Positions 7,793-14,852 of a stretch of DNA of 27,293 nucleotides are shown piece after piece. Position 1 is the stretch's first letter, and each line of letters begins with the position of its first letter. Made by a program: the position numbers and the translations under genes. This DNA is from JBCDIQ01 sp039024295 (lineage in GTDB: Bacteria > Bacteroidota > Bacteroidia > J057): the NCBI GenBank assembly GCA_039024295.1, contig JBCDIQ010000026.1, positions 1 to 27,293 of the forward strand, in the 5' to 3' direction. The notes beneath the pieces were generated by a model that saw only the letters and a program-made list of their open reading frames with translations, made no database searches and had not been told where the DNA came from.

Positions 7793-8113
7793 ATGATCAT
7801 CTCCACCACCGAACACCTCCCCAATCACGAAGTCACAGAAATCTTGGGCATAGCGCGTGGCAGCACCGTGCGTGCCCGAAACATTGGCCGGGACATTTTT
7901 GCCGGCTTAAAAAATATCGTAGGCGGAGAAATCAGCGAGTACACGAAGCTCCAGGCCAGTGCACGTGAACAAGCCATTTTTCGCATGAAGGAAGATGCTG
8001 AAAAGATGGGAGCAGACGCGGTGATAAATGTTCGATTGACCACTGCCATGGTCATGCAGGGTGCTGCCGAAATCCTGGCCTATGGCACGGCTGTGAAAAC
8101 AACGCCAAAGTAA
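7793..8113 (+). CDS. YbjQ/UPF0145 family protein
   Basis: The 106-residue length is typical of the family. Signature features are the N-terminal strand MIISTTEHLPNHEVTEILGIARGS, the central ARNIGRDIFAGLKNIVGGEISEY and the C-terminal ADAVINVRLTTAMVMQGAAEILAYGTAV. Family members form oligomeric barrels and are often labelled heavy-metal-binding domain proteins, but the biochemical role is not established. It is the first gene of a tight run: the stop is followed after one base by the ATG of the YjbR-like gene. It is preceded directly by the heptamer array at 7726-7788. Confidence 0.9.
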   Translation: MIISTTEHLPNHEVTEILGIARGSTVRARNIGRDIFAGLKNIVGGEISEYTKLQASAREQAIFRMKEDAEKMGADAVINVRLTTAMVMQGAAEILAYGTAVKTTPK

Positions 8114-8114
8114 G

Positions 8115-8465
8115 ATGGACATCGAACAGGTACGGCTCCACTGCCTGAGCAAGAAAAGTGTTACAGAAGGCTTCCCTTTTGGAGAGGAGACCCTTGTCTT
8201 CAAAGTTGAGGGGAAGATGTTTGCCCTCATCCCGCTGGAAAAAGCCGACAGAATCAGCTTAAAATGTGACCCCGAGTATGTAGTGGAATTGCGAGAAAAG
8301 CACGAAGAGATCACCTCTGCCTGGCACATGAACAAAAAGCATTGGAATACAGTAATCCTGACTGGGAATTTACCTGATACCTTGGTCAAACACTTAGTGA
8401 ATCACTCCTACGAACGTGTAGTGGCCAAGCTCCCTAAATCTGTACGTCAAAAGTTGAAGGAATGA
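8115..8465 (+). CDS. MmcQ/YjbR family protein
   Basis: The 116-residue length matches the family. Typical features: the N-terminal MDIEQVRLHCLSKKSVTEGFPFGEETLVFKV, LIPLEKADRISLKCDPE, AWHMNKKHWNTVIL and the C-terminal LVNHSYERVVAKLPK. The fold (CyaY-like, double-wing) has been proposed to bind DNA, but the function is unproven. The start lies 1 bp after the YbjQ stop, and the stop overlaps the next start as ATGA at 8462-8465, so the three genes are very likely translated from one message. Confidence 0.9.
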   Translation: MDIEQVRLHCLSKKSVTEGFPFGEETLVFKVEGKMFALIPLEKADRISLKCDPEYVVELREKHEEITSAWHMNKKHWNTVILTGNLPDTLVKHLVNHSYERVVAKLPKSVRQKLKE

Positions 8466-8971
8466 GCCAGGAAACCATTACCCATTGGGTGGAGGCCCTT
8501 GAATTATTGCCCCATCCTGAGGGTGGATTTTACAAAGAAACCTACCGTTCAACCGAAAGTCATGCACAAGGCCATTTACCGGATCGCTTTTCAGGAGACA
8601 GGTCATACGGCACCGGCATCTATTTTTTGCTCACGGCGGGAAATTTCTCTGCCTTTCACCGCATTCAAAGTGACGAACTGTGGCATTTTTATGCAGGTGA
8701 TCCGTTGAGCATTCATGTGATTCATCCAACTGGGGAATATGTTCACCTGAAATTGGGCCAGCAGCCTGATCTGGGAATGCCGTTCCAGCAAATGGTGCCC
8801 GCCAGAAGCTGGTTTGCTTCTGAAGTAATGGAAGGAGGTGCATATTCCCTGGTGGGCTGTACGGTCGCTCCGGGTTTCGATTTTGCAGACTTTGAATTGG
8901 CCGAAGCGGATAAGCTATCCAAAGCGTTTACTGCGCACGAGGCATTGATTCGTAGGCTTACCCGACAATGA
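8462..8971 (+). CDS. Cupin-fold DUF985 (cupin_5) family protein
   Basis: The protein has 169 residues. Motifs typical of DUF985: ELLPHPEGGFYKETYRS, GTGIYFLLTAGNFSAFHRIQSDELWHFYAGDPL, MVPARSWFASEVMEGGAYSLVGCTVAPGFDFADFELA. The cupin double-stranded beta-helix is clear; family members have been structurally solved without an agreed substrate. It is the last gene of the 7793-8971 run, with its start overlapping the previous stop. It converges on the T9SS protein gene with 11 bp between the stops and no visible terminator. Confidence 0.9.
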   Translation: MSQETITHWVEALELLPHPEGGFYKETYRSTESHAQGHLPDRFSGDRSYGTGIYFLLTAGNFSAFHRIQSDELWHFYAGDPLSIHVIHPTGEYVHLKLGQQPDLGMPFQQMVPARSWFASEVMEGGAYSLVGCTVAPGFDFADFELAEADKLSKAFTAHEALIRRLTRQ

Positions 8972-8982
8972 GAAAACAGGAC

Positions 8983-9813
8983 TCAGTTCTTCACCAGTTT
9001 CAAGGTTTGAGTGTATTCCTCAAAGATCACTTTAAGGAGGTAAATCCCCGCTTCTAGATCATGCGACTCCACCCTAATCTCAGGTCCTTCCCAGGTAAAT
9101 GACTGTATCAGCCTTCCATCCAAGCCAAAAAGCTGGCAATGAAAAGGTGTATGTTTCATGGTTGTTTTCAAGGTAAATGAGTCCTGCACAGGGTTTGGAC
9201 TAACCTGTAAAACATTTTTTTCTAAAATCTGGTCGTCGGCTAACACGGAAGTGGTCATTTCCACCTCATCGAGGTATAGGTATCCATTCGTAGGATTGAC
9301 ACCCAATAGTCCATTGGTGTGGAACACTACCTGAATTGAATCCGGAAAATCATCTCCGAGCGGGAAGGAAAACGGAAGGGTAAACTGCTGATAGGTAGAG
9401 GTGGTATCGAATTGGAGCTGACTGCTTCCTACCGTATCTCCATTGGCCCAGGCTGTAAGTTGGACATATCGTTCAGCAGTAGCATAATCTGCATCTCCCA
9501 GTTCGTATTTGTAATATCCCTGGATTGCCTCGAAATAGCGAGGATTTCGGTCTATATAGACTAATCTGCCAGGGACGTAATGATAAAAGGTATAGAGCAC
9601 CACCCCATAATTGTTGTATCCGTCTTCTATCCGTGCTGCACCACCCGATAAAAAGTTATCAGTTTTCCACCCGAGAGGATATCCCCTCATGGGGTTTTGT
9701 GCAGGCACTTGATAGATCATGGTATAAAGGCTGTCCCATTGCTCAAAATCACCAATTACTTGCCCAAGCAGGCAAGTGGGAACAAATAGCATGAGTAAAG
9801 CAAGCTTTTTCAT
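8983..9813 (-). CDS. Secreted protein with type IX secretion C-terminal sorting domain
   Basis: The protein has 276 residues. The signal peptide is MKKLALLMLFVPTCLLGQ. Residues about 20-190 form an Asp/Tyr-rich beta domain beginning DFEQWDSLY with GYPLGWKTDNFL, of the PCMD/carbohydrate-binding-like type often seen in Bacteroidota exoproteins (a resemblance, not a firm assignment). The last 75 residues are a T9SS type A sorting domain: VSPNPVQDSFTL, LFGLDGRLIQSF, LEAGIYLLKV, ending KLVKN. I expect passage through the Por secretin with C-terminal cleavage and surface attachment or release. It is the last gene of the leftward 12022-8983 cluster, 18 bp after the lipoprotein stop. Confidence 0.85.
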   Translation of the reverse strand: MKKLALLMLFVPTCLLGQVIGDFEQWDSLYTMIYQVPAQNPMRGYPLGWKTDNFLSGGAARIEDGYNNYGVVLYTFYHYVPGRLVYIDRNPRYFEAIQGYYKYELGDADYATAERYVQLTAWANGDTVGSSQLQFDTTSTYQQFTLPFSFPLGDDFPDSIQVVFHTNGLLGVNPTNGYLYLDEVEMTTSVLADDQILEKNVLQVSPNPVQDSFTLKTTMKHTPFHCQLFGLDGRLIQSFTWEGPEIRVESHDLEAGIYLLKVIFEEYTQTLKLVKN

Positions 9814-9831
9814 GAGGAAGAGGTTGATAGG

Positions 9832-10455
9832 TTAGTACAATTGGTAATCCTTCAAGGTGAGGGTTCTGGACTTTCTGCGGCTGCCATTTGCATCGAATGT
9901 GTAAAAGCCAATGAAGACAACCCCCAACTCAGGAAAGGTAGTAATCTCAAACACTTCTCCTTCGGAATAGGTATAGGTAGGCAAAAAGCTGCCTGAAAGG
10001 GTGGATACTGGAGCCGTGTTTTTGTATACCTGTTTGATTACAGGTGTCTGCTCTACCACGACGGTGTCCTCAGTTGCAAATAGCATAGGGAACAGTTCCT
10101 GGTAACAATCGTCCGTCTCTGGTCCGGGGGTGAACTGTGAAGAAACCAGCATATCTTCCCGGATGGTGAACAAGGGGAGAATGGTGGAAAAACGGATGGC
10201 CCGTTTTCCATTAAAATCATATACTTTATCAATGATTAGCAGGGTGCTTTTTTCTTCCACGAACGACCCATTTTCCCATACCGAATCAGCGTAGACCCAG
10301 AAGTTCTGGCTGTTAAGGGGAATGACTGTTGGTGCAGGATCGTTGATACCCGGTAGTTCTTGAAAATCACAACGCTTGGTGGCTTCATCATCAGCATCGC
10401 AGGACCAGCAGATGAAACAGAGGGTTATCATTAATAGGGAAAGGATAAATTTCAT
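9832..10455 (-). CDS. Predicted lipoprotein of unknown function
   Basis: The protein has 207 residues. The lipoprotein signal MKFILSLLMITLCFICWSC ends in the candidate lipidated Cys 19; the mature N-terminus DADDEATK is acidic, as expected for surface-exposed Bacteroidota lipoproteins. The rest is beta-rich and mostly without recognised motifs (LNSQNFWVYADSVWENG, YDFNGKRAIRFST, FEITTFPELGVVFIGFYTFD). It is flanked by 18-bp gaps on both sides in the leftward cluster, so it is probably co-expressed with the metallopeptidase and the T9SS cargo protein. I do not recognise the family. Confidence 0.75.
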   Translation of the reverse strand: MKFILSLLMITLCFICWSCDADDEATKRCDFQELPGINDPAPTVIPLNSQNFWVYADSVWENGSFVEEKSTLLIIDKVYDFNGKRAIRFSTILPLFTIREDMLVSSQFTPGPETDDCYQELFPMLFATEDTVVVEQTPVIKQVYKNTAPVSTLSGSFLPTYTYSEGEVFEITTFPELGVVFIGFYTFDANGSRRKSRTLTLKDYQLY

Positions 10456-10473
10456 CAGATGAATGGTTAAATA

Positions 10474-11256
10474 TTAAGGATCGGTTGTGGCAGCCCAGGA
10501 AAGCATGGCCTGATACACTTCCTCTTCCTTCACTTGCTCTTTCAGCAGGTCATCGTAAGTCATTTCTTTGACTTCCATCAGATAGGTCGTCATGAGTCGA
10601 CCTTTTACATAAATTCCTGGTAGGTGATGGTTATCAGAAACTTGTATCCATCCATCATTGAGGCTGGCTTCCCATTTTAGGTATTGGCTAATTTGCTCTC
10701 TTAACTGATCCTGTCCTTTATTGTGCAACTCGGGACGACTGATGTATTCCGGATACCCTTCCAATTTCCACATGGGAGGTGGGCTAAATGGATTGAATTT
10801 AGCCATCCCATAGGAATTGGCTTGTAGGCAGTGGATCATTTCGTGTGATAGTAGGTAGGTTAAATCAATTCGACTACGATCTGTTAGGGCTACTTTTGCT
10901 TCAAGATCAACTGGGGCTTTTACAATGATATTGTTGGCTGTTGGCCTTGCAGCTGCATAAGGATCGAAAATGAGGTTATCAATCTTGTTGTAAAAAGAGT
11001 TATGAGCCAAAATGATTTTGTAATGATAGCCATCATCATACAATTCACATCCCTCGACTCGCTGAATCGCCCCGTCCAGGAAGGGAGCTAAGGTAGCCTC
11101 ATCAAGAGGCGTATTGGCATACACGATAAATTTCCCGTGGGTGACCGCATGGGCAAACATCACGTTAGGGTTAAGCAGAAGTGCAATTAGCCCGAAAACC
11201 ATCACCATGGTTGTCAAGGCTAAACGCACCGCAAACTTTTTCCATTTTGCTTTCAT
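10474..11256 (-). CDS. Membrane-anchored HExxH (gluzincin-type) metallopeptidase-like protein
   Basis: The protein has 260 residues. One N-terminal membrane helix (about 12-29: ALTTMVMVFGLIALLL) follows a basic KAKWKK start, so the bulk should face the periplasm. HEMIH at 138-142 is the zinc-binding helix. A downstream WKLEGYPEY (163-171) supplies E166 or E170 as the probable third ligand, giving the peptidase-MA/gluzincin pattern HExxH...E. A conserved-looking Ser-rich entry (DLTYLLSHEM) precedes the helix. The substrate is unknown. It starts 4 bp after the stop of the seven-helix membrane protein, so tight co-expression is expected. It could be an inactive or specialised protease. Confidence 0.75.
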   Translation of the reverse strand: MKAKWKKFAVRLALTTMVMVFGLIALLLNPNVMFAHAVTHGKFIVYANTPLDEATLAPFLDGAIQRVEGCELYDDGYHYKIILAHNSFYNKIDNLIFDPYAAARPTANNIIVKAPVDLEAKVALTDRSRIDLTYLLSHEMIHCLQANSYGMAKFNPFSPPPMWKLEGYPEYISRPELHNKGQDQLREQISQYLKWEASLNDGWIQVSDNHHLPGIYVKGRLMTTYLMEVKEMTYDDLLKEQVKEEEVYQAMLSWAATTDP

Positions 11257-11260
11257 GGAT

Positions 11261-12022
11261 TCAAACTTGAGCGAGTTGAGAAATGGGTTGGTTTAAACTC
11301 CGAATCATGGCCAGCTTCTTAAAGACCATCACATGCAGAAAAATGATGGTAGCAGGGGCAAAAGCAGGAATCCAACAAAAGGGAAAGGTCCCAAACTCGG
11401 CTACGCCTATTCCTCCTGTTGCAAGGGCCAATCGCGTCGTAATAACCGCAGTTGCCAGCACATTAAGGATGTCCAATACCCCTATGACATTCCAAATGTA
11501 GGTAAGGCGAATGGCATAGGTCTTTTGTTTGTTGAGGGCGTAAACTACCCAAAGTCCCAGACTTGCTGCCAGGATGTCTCCTACTCCTCCAGCGATGGCA
11601 AAGGTGGCAGGTAGCGCGTCATACATGAGAGAAATGAGGAAAAATATCCCGATAAACCGGAAAACATGTATAAACACCATAGATGCCAGGGGAATATGGG
11701 TGAGTACCTTCTGGAACCAGTTCGAGCGGAGAACATACCCGAAGTAGAAGACCAACAAAGGCAGGGCTGTAAAGATTAAGATTCGGGGAGGAAGGGTATT
11801 CTCAGCAAAAAAACCGGTTAGAGAAATGCCCCCTACCACAAGGAAGTAAGCTCCATAAAAAATCCATATGGCTCTTTGAAGTTGTTGGGCTGAGGCATTA
11901 GAGGCACCTGCCTTCAGGTAACCCGTCTTCGCGGCTCTTCCTATTAGGTAAGGTGCCACAGGAAATGAAACGGCAAATGCTAGGTTTACCCATAAGGGCA
12001 AAGAAGTGATACTGATTTCCAT
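11261..12022 (-). CDS. Seven-helix integral membrane protein of unknown function
   Basis: The protein has 253 residues and hydrophobic segments at about 11-28, 51-71, 80-98, 109-131, 138-162, 170-190 and 214-235, suggesting seven transmembrane helices. Polar residues inside membrane segments include MVFIHVFRF (His near 119) and IIFLHVMVF (His near 230), and a GGVGDI loop lies before helix five. I do not recognise a family, and no transporter or enzyme motif is evident. It heads the packed leftward group with the metallopeptidase (4 bp gap), lipoprotein and T9SS cargo protein, 119 bp downstream of the second Crp/Fnr gene. A TTG-N8-CAA site lies at 12026-12039 just before its ATG. Confidence 0.7.
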   Translation of the reverse strand: MEISITSLPLWVNLAFAVSFPVAPYLIGRAAKTGYLKAGASNASAQQLQRAIWIFYGAYFLVVGGISLTGFFAENTLPPRILIFTALPLLVFYFGYVLRSNWFQKVLTHIPLASMVFIHVFRFIGIFFLISLMYDALPATFAIAGGVGDILAASLGLWVVYALNKQKTYAIRLTYIWNVIGVLDILNVLATAVITTRLALATGGIGVAEFGTFPFCWIPAFAPATIIFLHVMVFKKLAMIRSLNQPISQLAQV

Positions 12023-12025
12023 TTT

Positions 12026-12079
12026 TGTGACAGTTCAAAGTTTAACATAGAAAACCTGTCCCTTTTTTTGAGAAAAAGG
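12026..12079. promoter_or_regulatory. Candidate operator-like half-sites and a hairpin before the membrane-protein cluster
   Basis: TTG-N8-CAA (12026-12039) sits 4 bp upstream of the ATG at 12022; it has the same outer geometry as the palindrome at 12790-12803, but its inner bases are not symmetric. Upstream, CCTTTTT-N5-AAAAAGG forms a 7-bp hairpin at 12061-12079. It lacks a following T-run, so I do not call it a terminator. The evidence is weak. Confidence 0.25.
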
Positions 12080-12141
12080 AAATAGGCCTGTTTGGAATAT
12101 TGTTCACAGTGTTCGAGCTACTTGCCAACTTGCAAGAAAAG

Positions 12142-12753
12142 CTATTTGTAAATCTCTCGTCTGATTCGGCTCAGGGAAGTCGCGGTAATGTTTAAGTAAG
12201 AAGCGATCACTTTGAGCGGAACCGCCTGAATGATTTCTGGTTTTGAAGCCATAAGTTTGAGGTAACGTTCTTCTGCAGGGGTTTCAATCATGTCCAGCAT
12301 GCGTTGATGCAGGTAAATGTGATTATGTGCTAGCAATACCCTTCCTAATTTGCGGAAACTCGAATAGTGCTTAAAACATGTTTGGGTATCCTCCGCACTG
12401 ATGTGCCACACCCGGCAGTTGGTCAATGCCTGGTAAGATTCTTTCACTTCGTATCCTTTGAAATAGGACATGAAAATGTTGCCCAAGGACGTCGGGTGGT
12501 AGATACCTGTCGTCACCTCATTGTCGTAAATATTGAAGGTGAAAGAACGGATAAAGCCTTCGGTAAGTAAGTGAGAATGATTGCTCACATTTCCTTTTTC
12601 CAAAAGGATGTCACCTTTTGCAAGTTGTTGTAATTGAAAGTAGGCGGTAATTTCTTGGGCACTTTTCACAGGCATATGAACTTTTGATTGGAGGTATTCA
12701 ATCAGTTCGATTTTATCAGCTTGTGAATCCTGTATGCCGACTTCGCCTTTCAT
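12142..12753 (-). CDS. Crp/Fnr-family transcriptional regulator (second of a tandem pair)
   Basis: The protein has 203 residues. The N-terminal effector-binding beta-roll is visible (LAKGDILLEKGNVSNHSHLLTEGFIRSF), followed by the long dimerisation helix and a compact C-terminal winged helix whose recognition helix is VIASYLNITATSLSRIRREIYK. The canonical cAMP pocket sequence and Fnr cysteine cluster are not evident, so the ligand is unknown. It is a paralogue of the protein encoded at 12813-13400: both share the LLxEGxIRSF, EVTT, SYFKG, AEERYL and PEIxQAVPLKxIASYLNIT blocks. A perfect palindrome of Crp/Fnr geometry lies 36-51 bp upstream of its start. Confidence 0.88.
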   Translation of the reverse strand: MKGEVGIQDSQADKIELIEYLQSKVHMPVKSAQEITAYFQLQQLAKGDILLEKGNVSNHSHLLTEGFIRSFTFNIYDNEVTTGIYHPTSLGNIFMSYFKGYEVKESYQALTNCRVWHISAEDTQTCFKHYSSFRKLGRVLLAHNHIYLHQRMLDMIETPAEERYLKLMASKPEIIQAVPLKVIASYLNITATSLSRIRREIYK

Positions 12754-12759
12754 TGAAAA

Positions 12760-12767
12760 TAAAGGTA
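12760..12767 (-). promoter_or_regulatory. Near-consensus -7 box for the second Crp/Fnr gene
   Basis: On the minus strand this reads TACCTTTA, matching TAnnTTTG except at the last base, 6 bp before the ATG at 12753. The palindrome centre at 12796.5 would lie roughly 40 bp upstream of the implied transcription start, the position used by class II Crp-type activators. This is suggestive only. Confidence 0.35.
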
Positions 12768-12788
12768 AAAACCAGATACTGGAAAAGA

Positions 12789-12804
12789 CTTGTCATATGA
12801 CAAG
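12789..12804. promoter_or_regulatory. Perfect 16-bp palindrome, probable Crp/Fnr-type operator
   Basis: CTTGTCATATGACAAG is exactly self-complementary. Its core TTGTC-N4-GACAA has the 5-4-5 half-site spacing used by Crp/Fnr dimers (compare Fnr TTGAT-N4-ATCAA). It lies in the 59-bp gap between the two tandem Crp/Fnr genes, so auto- or cross-regulation is the simplest reading. Confidence 0.6.
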
Positions 12805-12812
12805 AAATGAAT

Positions 12813-13400
12813 CTATCCCCCTCTTTTGCTCACCTCTCGCCGAATCCTGCTCAGGGAAGTATCGGTGATGTTCAGGTAGGAGGCGATGATTTTCAGGGGG
12901 ACCGCCTGGAATATTTCGGGGTCCTTTTCAAGTAAACTGAGGTAGCGTTCTTCGGCTGAATGCTTGATCATGGAAAGCATTTGTTCATGAAGACGCTCAT
13001 AATTCATCGTCAAAATCATTCGGCCAAACTCCCGAAACTCCGGCATGTTATGGAAGGCAAACTGCATATCATCATACCCGATGTAGTAGGTTTTACAATC
13101 AGTGATTGCCTGGAAATTTTCCTTTGCAGGCTCTCCTTTGAAGTAGGACAGAAAGTCATTGGCAAATGCCTGCGGAGAGATGATACTTGTGGTCACTTCT
13201 TCCCCTTCACTGTCTACCACAAATGAACGGATGTAGCCTTCCACCAGCAAATGCGCCCTTCGGCTTACCTGTCCTTCCGCCAAAAGCATTTCGCCTTTTT
13301 TCAACTCGAAGTGCTTGAACCTGGACACAACCAACTTTCCCTTAATCGCAGGAACATCTATCAAACTTTTGAGGTAGTCCAGTACAGCTGATTTGCTCAT
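12813..13400 (-). CDS. Crp/Fnr-family transcriptional regulator (first of a tandem pair)
   Basis: The protein has 195 residues. The beta-roll begins FELKKGEMLLAEGQVSRRAHLLVEGYIRSFVVD; a dimer helix follows (FREFGRMILTMNYERLHEQML), then the DNA-binding domain with recognition helix IIASYLNITDTSLSRIRREVSKRGG. It is clearly paralogous to the downstream gene (12142-12753), from which it is separated by 59 bp. No cAMP-pocket arginine/serine pair or Fe-S cysteines stand out, so the signal is unknown. The two genes look like an old tandem duplication: the recognition helices are nearly identical while the sensor domains have diverged, suggesting shared DNA targets with different inputs. Confidence 0.88.
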   Translation of the reverse strand: MSKSAVLDYLKSLIDVPAIKGKLVVSRFKHFELKKGEMLLAEGQVSRRAHLLVEGYIRSFVVDSEGEEVTTSIISPQAFANDFLSYFKGEPAKENFQAITDCKTYYIGYDDMQFAFHNMPEFREFGRMILTMNYERLHEQMLSMIKHSAEERYLSLLEKDPEIFQAVPLKIIASYLNITDTSLSRIRREVSKRGG

Positions 13401-13570
13401 GTCATATTTCTTATCGCTCCGAGAAGAAGCTGTTGGATATGTTGTTTCATCTCCAAGACGGTTTTCACAAGCTCAATCGTTGGGTTAGGAGAAAAAATAC
13501 TTTAAGGGAAGAAATGAAGGATGGGAGATGCTGAGTAGCTCGTAAAGGAAGTCCCCTTCAATCGCCGAGA

Positions 13571-14599
13571 CTATTCCTTCCCCGAAAAGAGATCCGGCAT
13601 CTCAAAGGTAGGACCCGTATCAATGTTAAAATGATGGTACGCCCGCTCCATGGCCATGCGGCCCCGGGCAGTACGCTTCACAAAGCCTTCCATGATGAGG
13701 TAAGGCTCATAAACTTCCTCAATGGTGTCGCGTTCCTCTCCAACCGCTGCGGCCAGAGAATTCAGCCCCACTGGTCCTCCTTTGAACTTCTCAATGATGG
13801 TGAGGAGGATTTTGTTGTCCATGTCATCGAGACCGGCCTCGTCTACGTCCAGGGCTTTGAGGGTAAGCTTGGCAATTTCCATCGTGACCTTCCCATCTCC
13901 CTTGACCATGGCAAAGTCACGGGTTCTGCGCAAGAGCCGGTTCGCAATACGAGGGGTACCCCGGCTTCTTCGAGCAATTTCCAATGCCGCTGCTGGTTCA
14001 ATTTCAAGGTTCAGGACCTTGGCGGATCGCCGTACGATTTTTTGCAGGGTCTCAGCCGGATAGTATTCTAACCGGGCATTGATGCCGAAGCGGGCAAGCA
14101 TAGGGGAGGTGAGGAGTCCTGCGCGGGTGGTAGCTCCTACCAGGGTAAACGCATTCAGGGTAATCTCAATGCTGCGGGCATTGGGCCCGGTTTCCACCAT
14201 GATGTCAATCTTGAAGTCCTCCATCGCGGAGTAGAGGTATTCTTCAATGACCGAAGACATCCGATGAATCTCATCGATGAACAATACATCGCCCTCTTCC
14301 AGGTTGGTCAGCAAGCCTGCAAGGTCACCAGGCTTTTCCAGCACCGGACCCGAGGTGGTGGTGATATTGGCACCCAGTTCATTGGCGATAATGTGCGAAA
14401 GGGTAGTCTTGCCCAAGCCAGGAGGTCCATGCAGCAGCACATGGTCCAATGCATCCCCTCTCATGCGAGCCGCCTGAACGAATATCTCCAGGTTTTCGGT
14501 CAGTTTGGGCTGCCCGGTAAAATCCGAGAATTGCCGGGGCCTGAGCACCAGATCTTCATCTGTATGCCCGCGTTCAGGGTCGAGAAATTCATTTCTCAT
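13571..14599 (-). CDS. ruvB: Holliday junction branch migration ATPase RuvB
   Basis: RuvB drives branch migration at Holliday junctions together with RuvA. Motifs: RPRQFSDFTGQPKL, Walker A HGPPGLGKTTLSH, Walker B LFIDEIHRMS, sensor 1 GATTRAGLLTSPM, sensor 2 RSRGTPRIANRLLRRTRDFA and a C-terminal winged helix (DTIEEVYEPYLIMEGFVKRTARGR). The frame runs to an ATG at 14623, but a TATATTTG box at 14618-14611 lies inside that extension. I therefore choose the ATG at 14599 (MRNEFLDPE), giving 342 residues; the ATG at 14605 is equally possible. No ruvA is in the window. It is probably transcribed from its own promoter, not from smc 500 bp upstream. Confidence 0.95.
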   Translation of the reverse strand: MRNEFLDPERGHTDEDLVLRPRQFSDFTGQPKLTENLEIFVQAARMRGDALDHVLLHGPPGLGKTTLSHIIANELGANITTTSGPVLEKPGDLAGLLTNLEEGDVLFIDEIHRMSSVIEEYLYSAMEDFKIDIMVETGPNARSIEITLNAFTLVGATTRAGLLTSPMLARFGINARLEYYPAETLQKIVRRSAKVLNLEIEPAAALEIARRSRGTPRIANRLLRRTRDFAMVKGDGKVTMEIAKLTLKALDVDEAGLDDMDNKILLTIIEKFKGGPVGLNSLAAAVGEERDTIEEVYEPYLIMEGFVKRTARGRMAMERAYHHFNIDTGPTFEMPDLFSGKE

Positions 14600-14610
14600 G
14601 CTCATTGCCT

Positions 14611-14618
14611 CAAATATA
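14611..14618 (-). promoter_or_regulatory. -7 promoter box TATATTTG for ruvB
   Basis: This is an exact TAnnTTTG on the minus strand, 5 bp before the ATG at 14605 and 11 bp before the ATG at 14599. It implies a very short leader or a leaderless ruvB transcript and excludes the longer start at 14623. A -33 element is not clear. Confidence 0.5.
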
Positions 14619-14716
14619 GGCAATTCTGCTCATTTTGTTAGAGGGAAATTGGGGGTGGTCTAGTGGAAATGGCTGGTAATAAACGATGAGCACTAAACGT
14701 ATAGTCTTCTTGAAGA

Positions 14717-14790
14717 AAGATATCGCTCCTTTGGAGCTTTCGTCCTTGAGAGGTTATTTATCTGCAAAGATGTCACCTCCTCCGGGGGTG
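14717..14790. repeat. Short hairpin units, left part of the ruvB-smc intergenic array
   Basis: The 13-mer AAGATATCGCTCC at 14717-14729 recurs exactly at 14889-14901. It leads into the perfect hairpin GCTCC-TTT-GGAGC (14725-14737). A second hairpin, CACCTCC-TCC-GGGGGTG (14774-14790), follows. The surrounding sequence is AT-rich and non-coding. Confidence 0.65.
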
Positions 14791-14852
14791 TTTAAACATA
14801 GGTAGTATCATTTCTAAAGGGCTACAGATTCAAAAGTCCTAAAGGGATACAA

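Noticed and set aside
12061..12079. CCTTTTT-N5-AAAAAGG hairpin as a terminator of the Crp/Fnr genes
   Set aside because: The stem is A/T-rich and not followed by a T-run on the minus strand, so intrinsic termination is not supported.
13631..14071. 146-codon open frame on the plus strand
   Set aside because: It is a shadow of ruvB, whose motifs are complete on the other strand.
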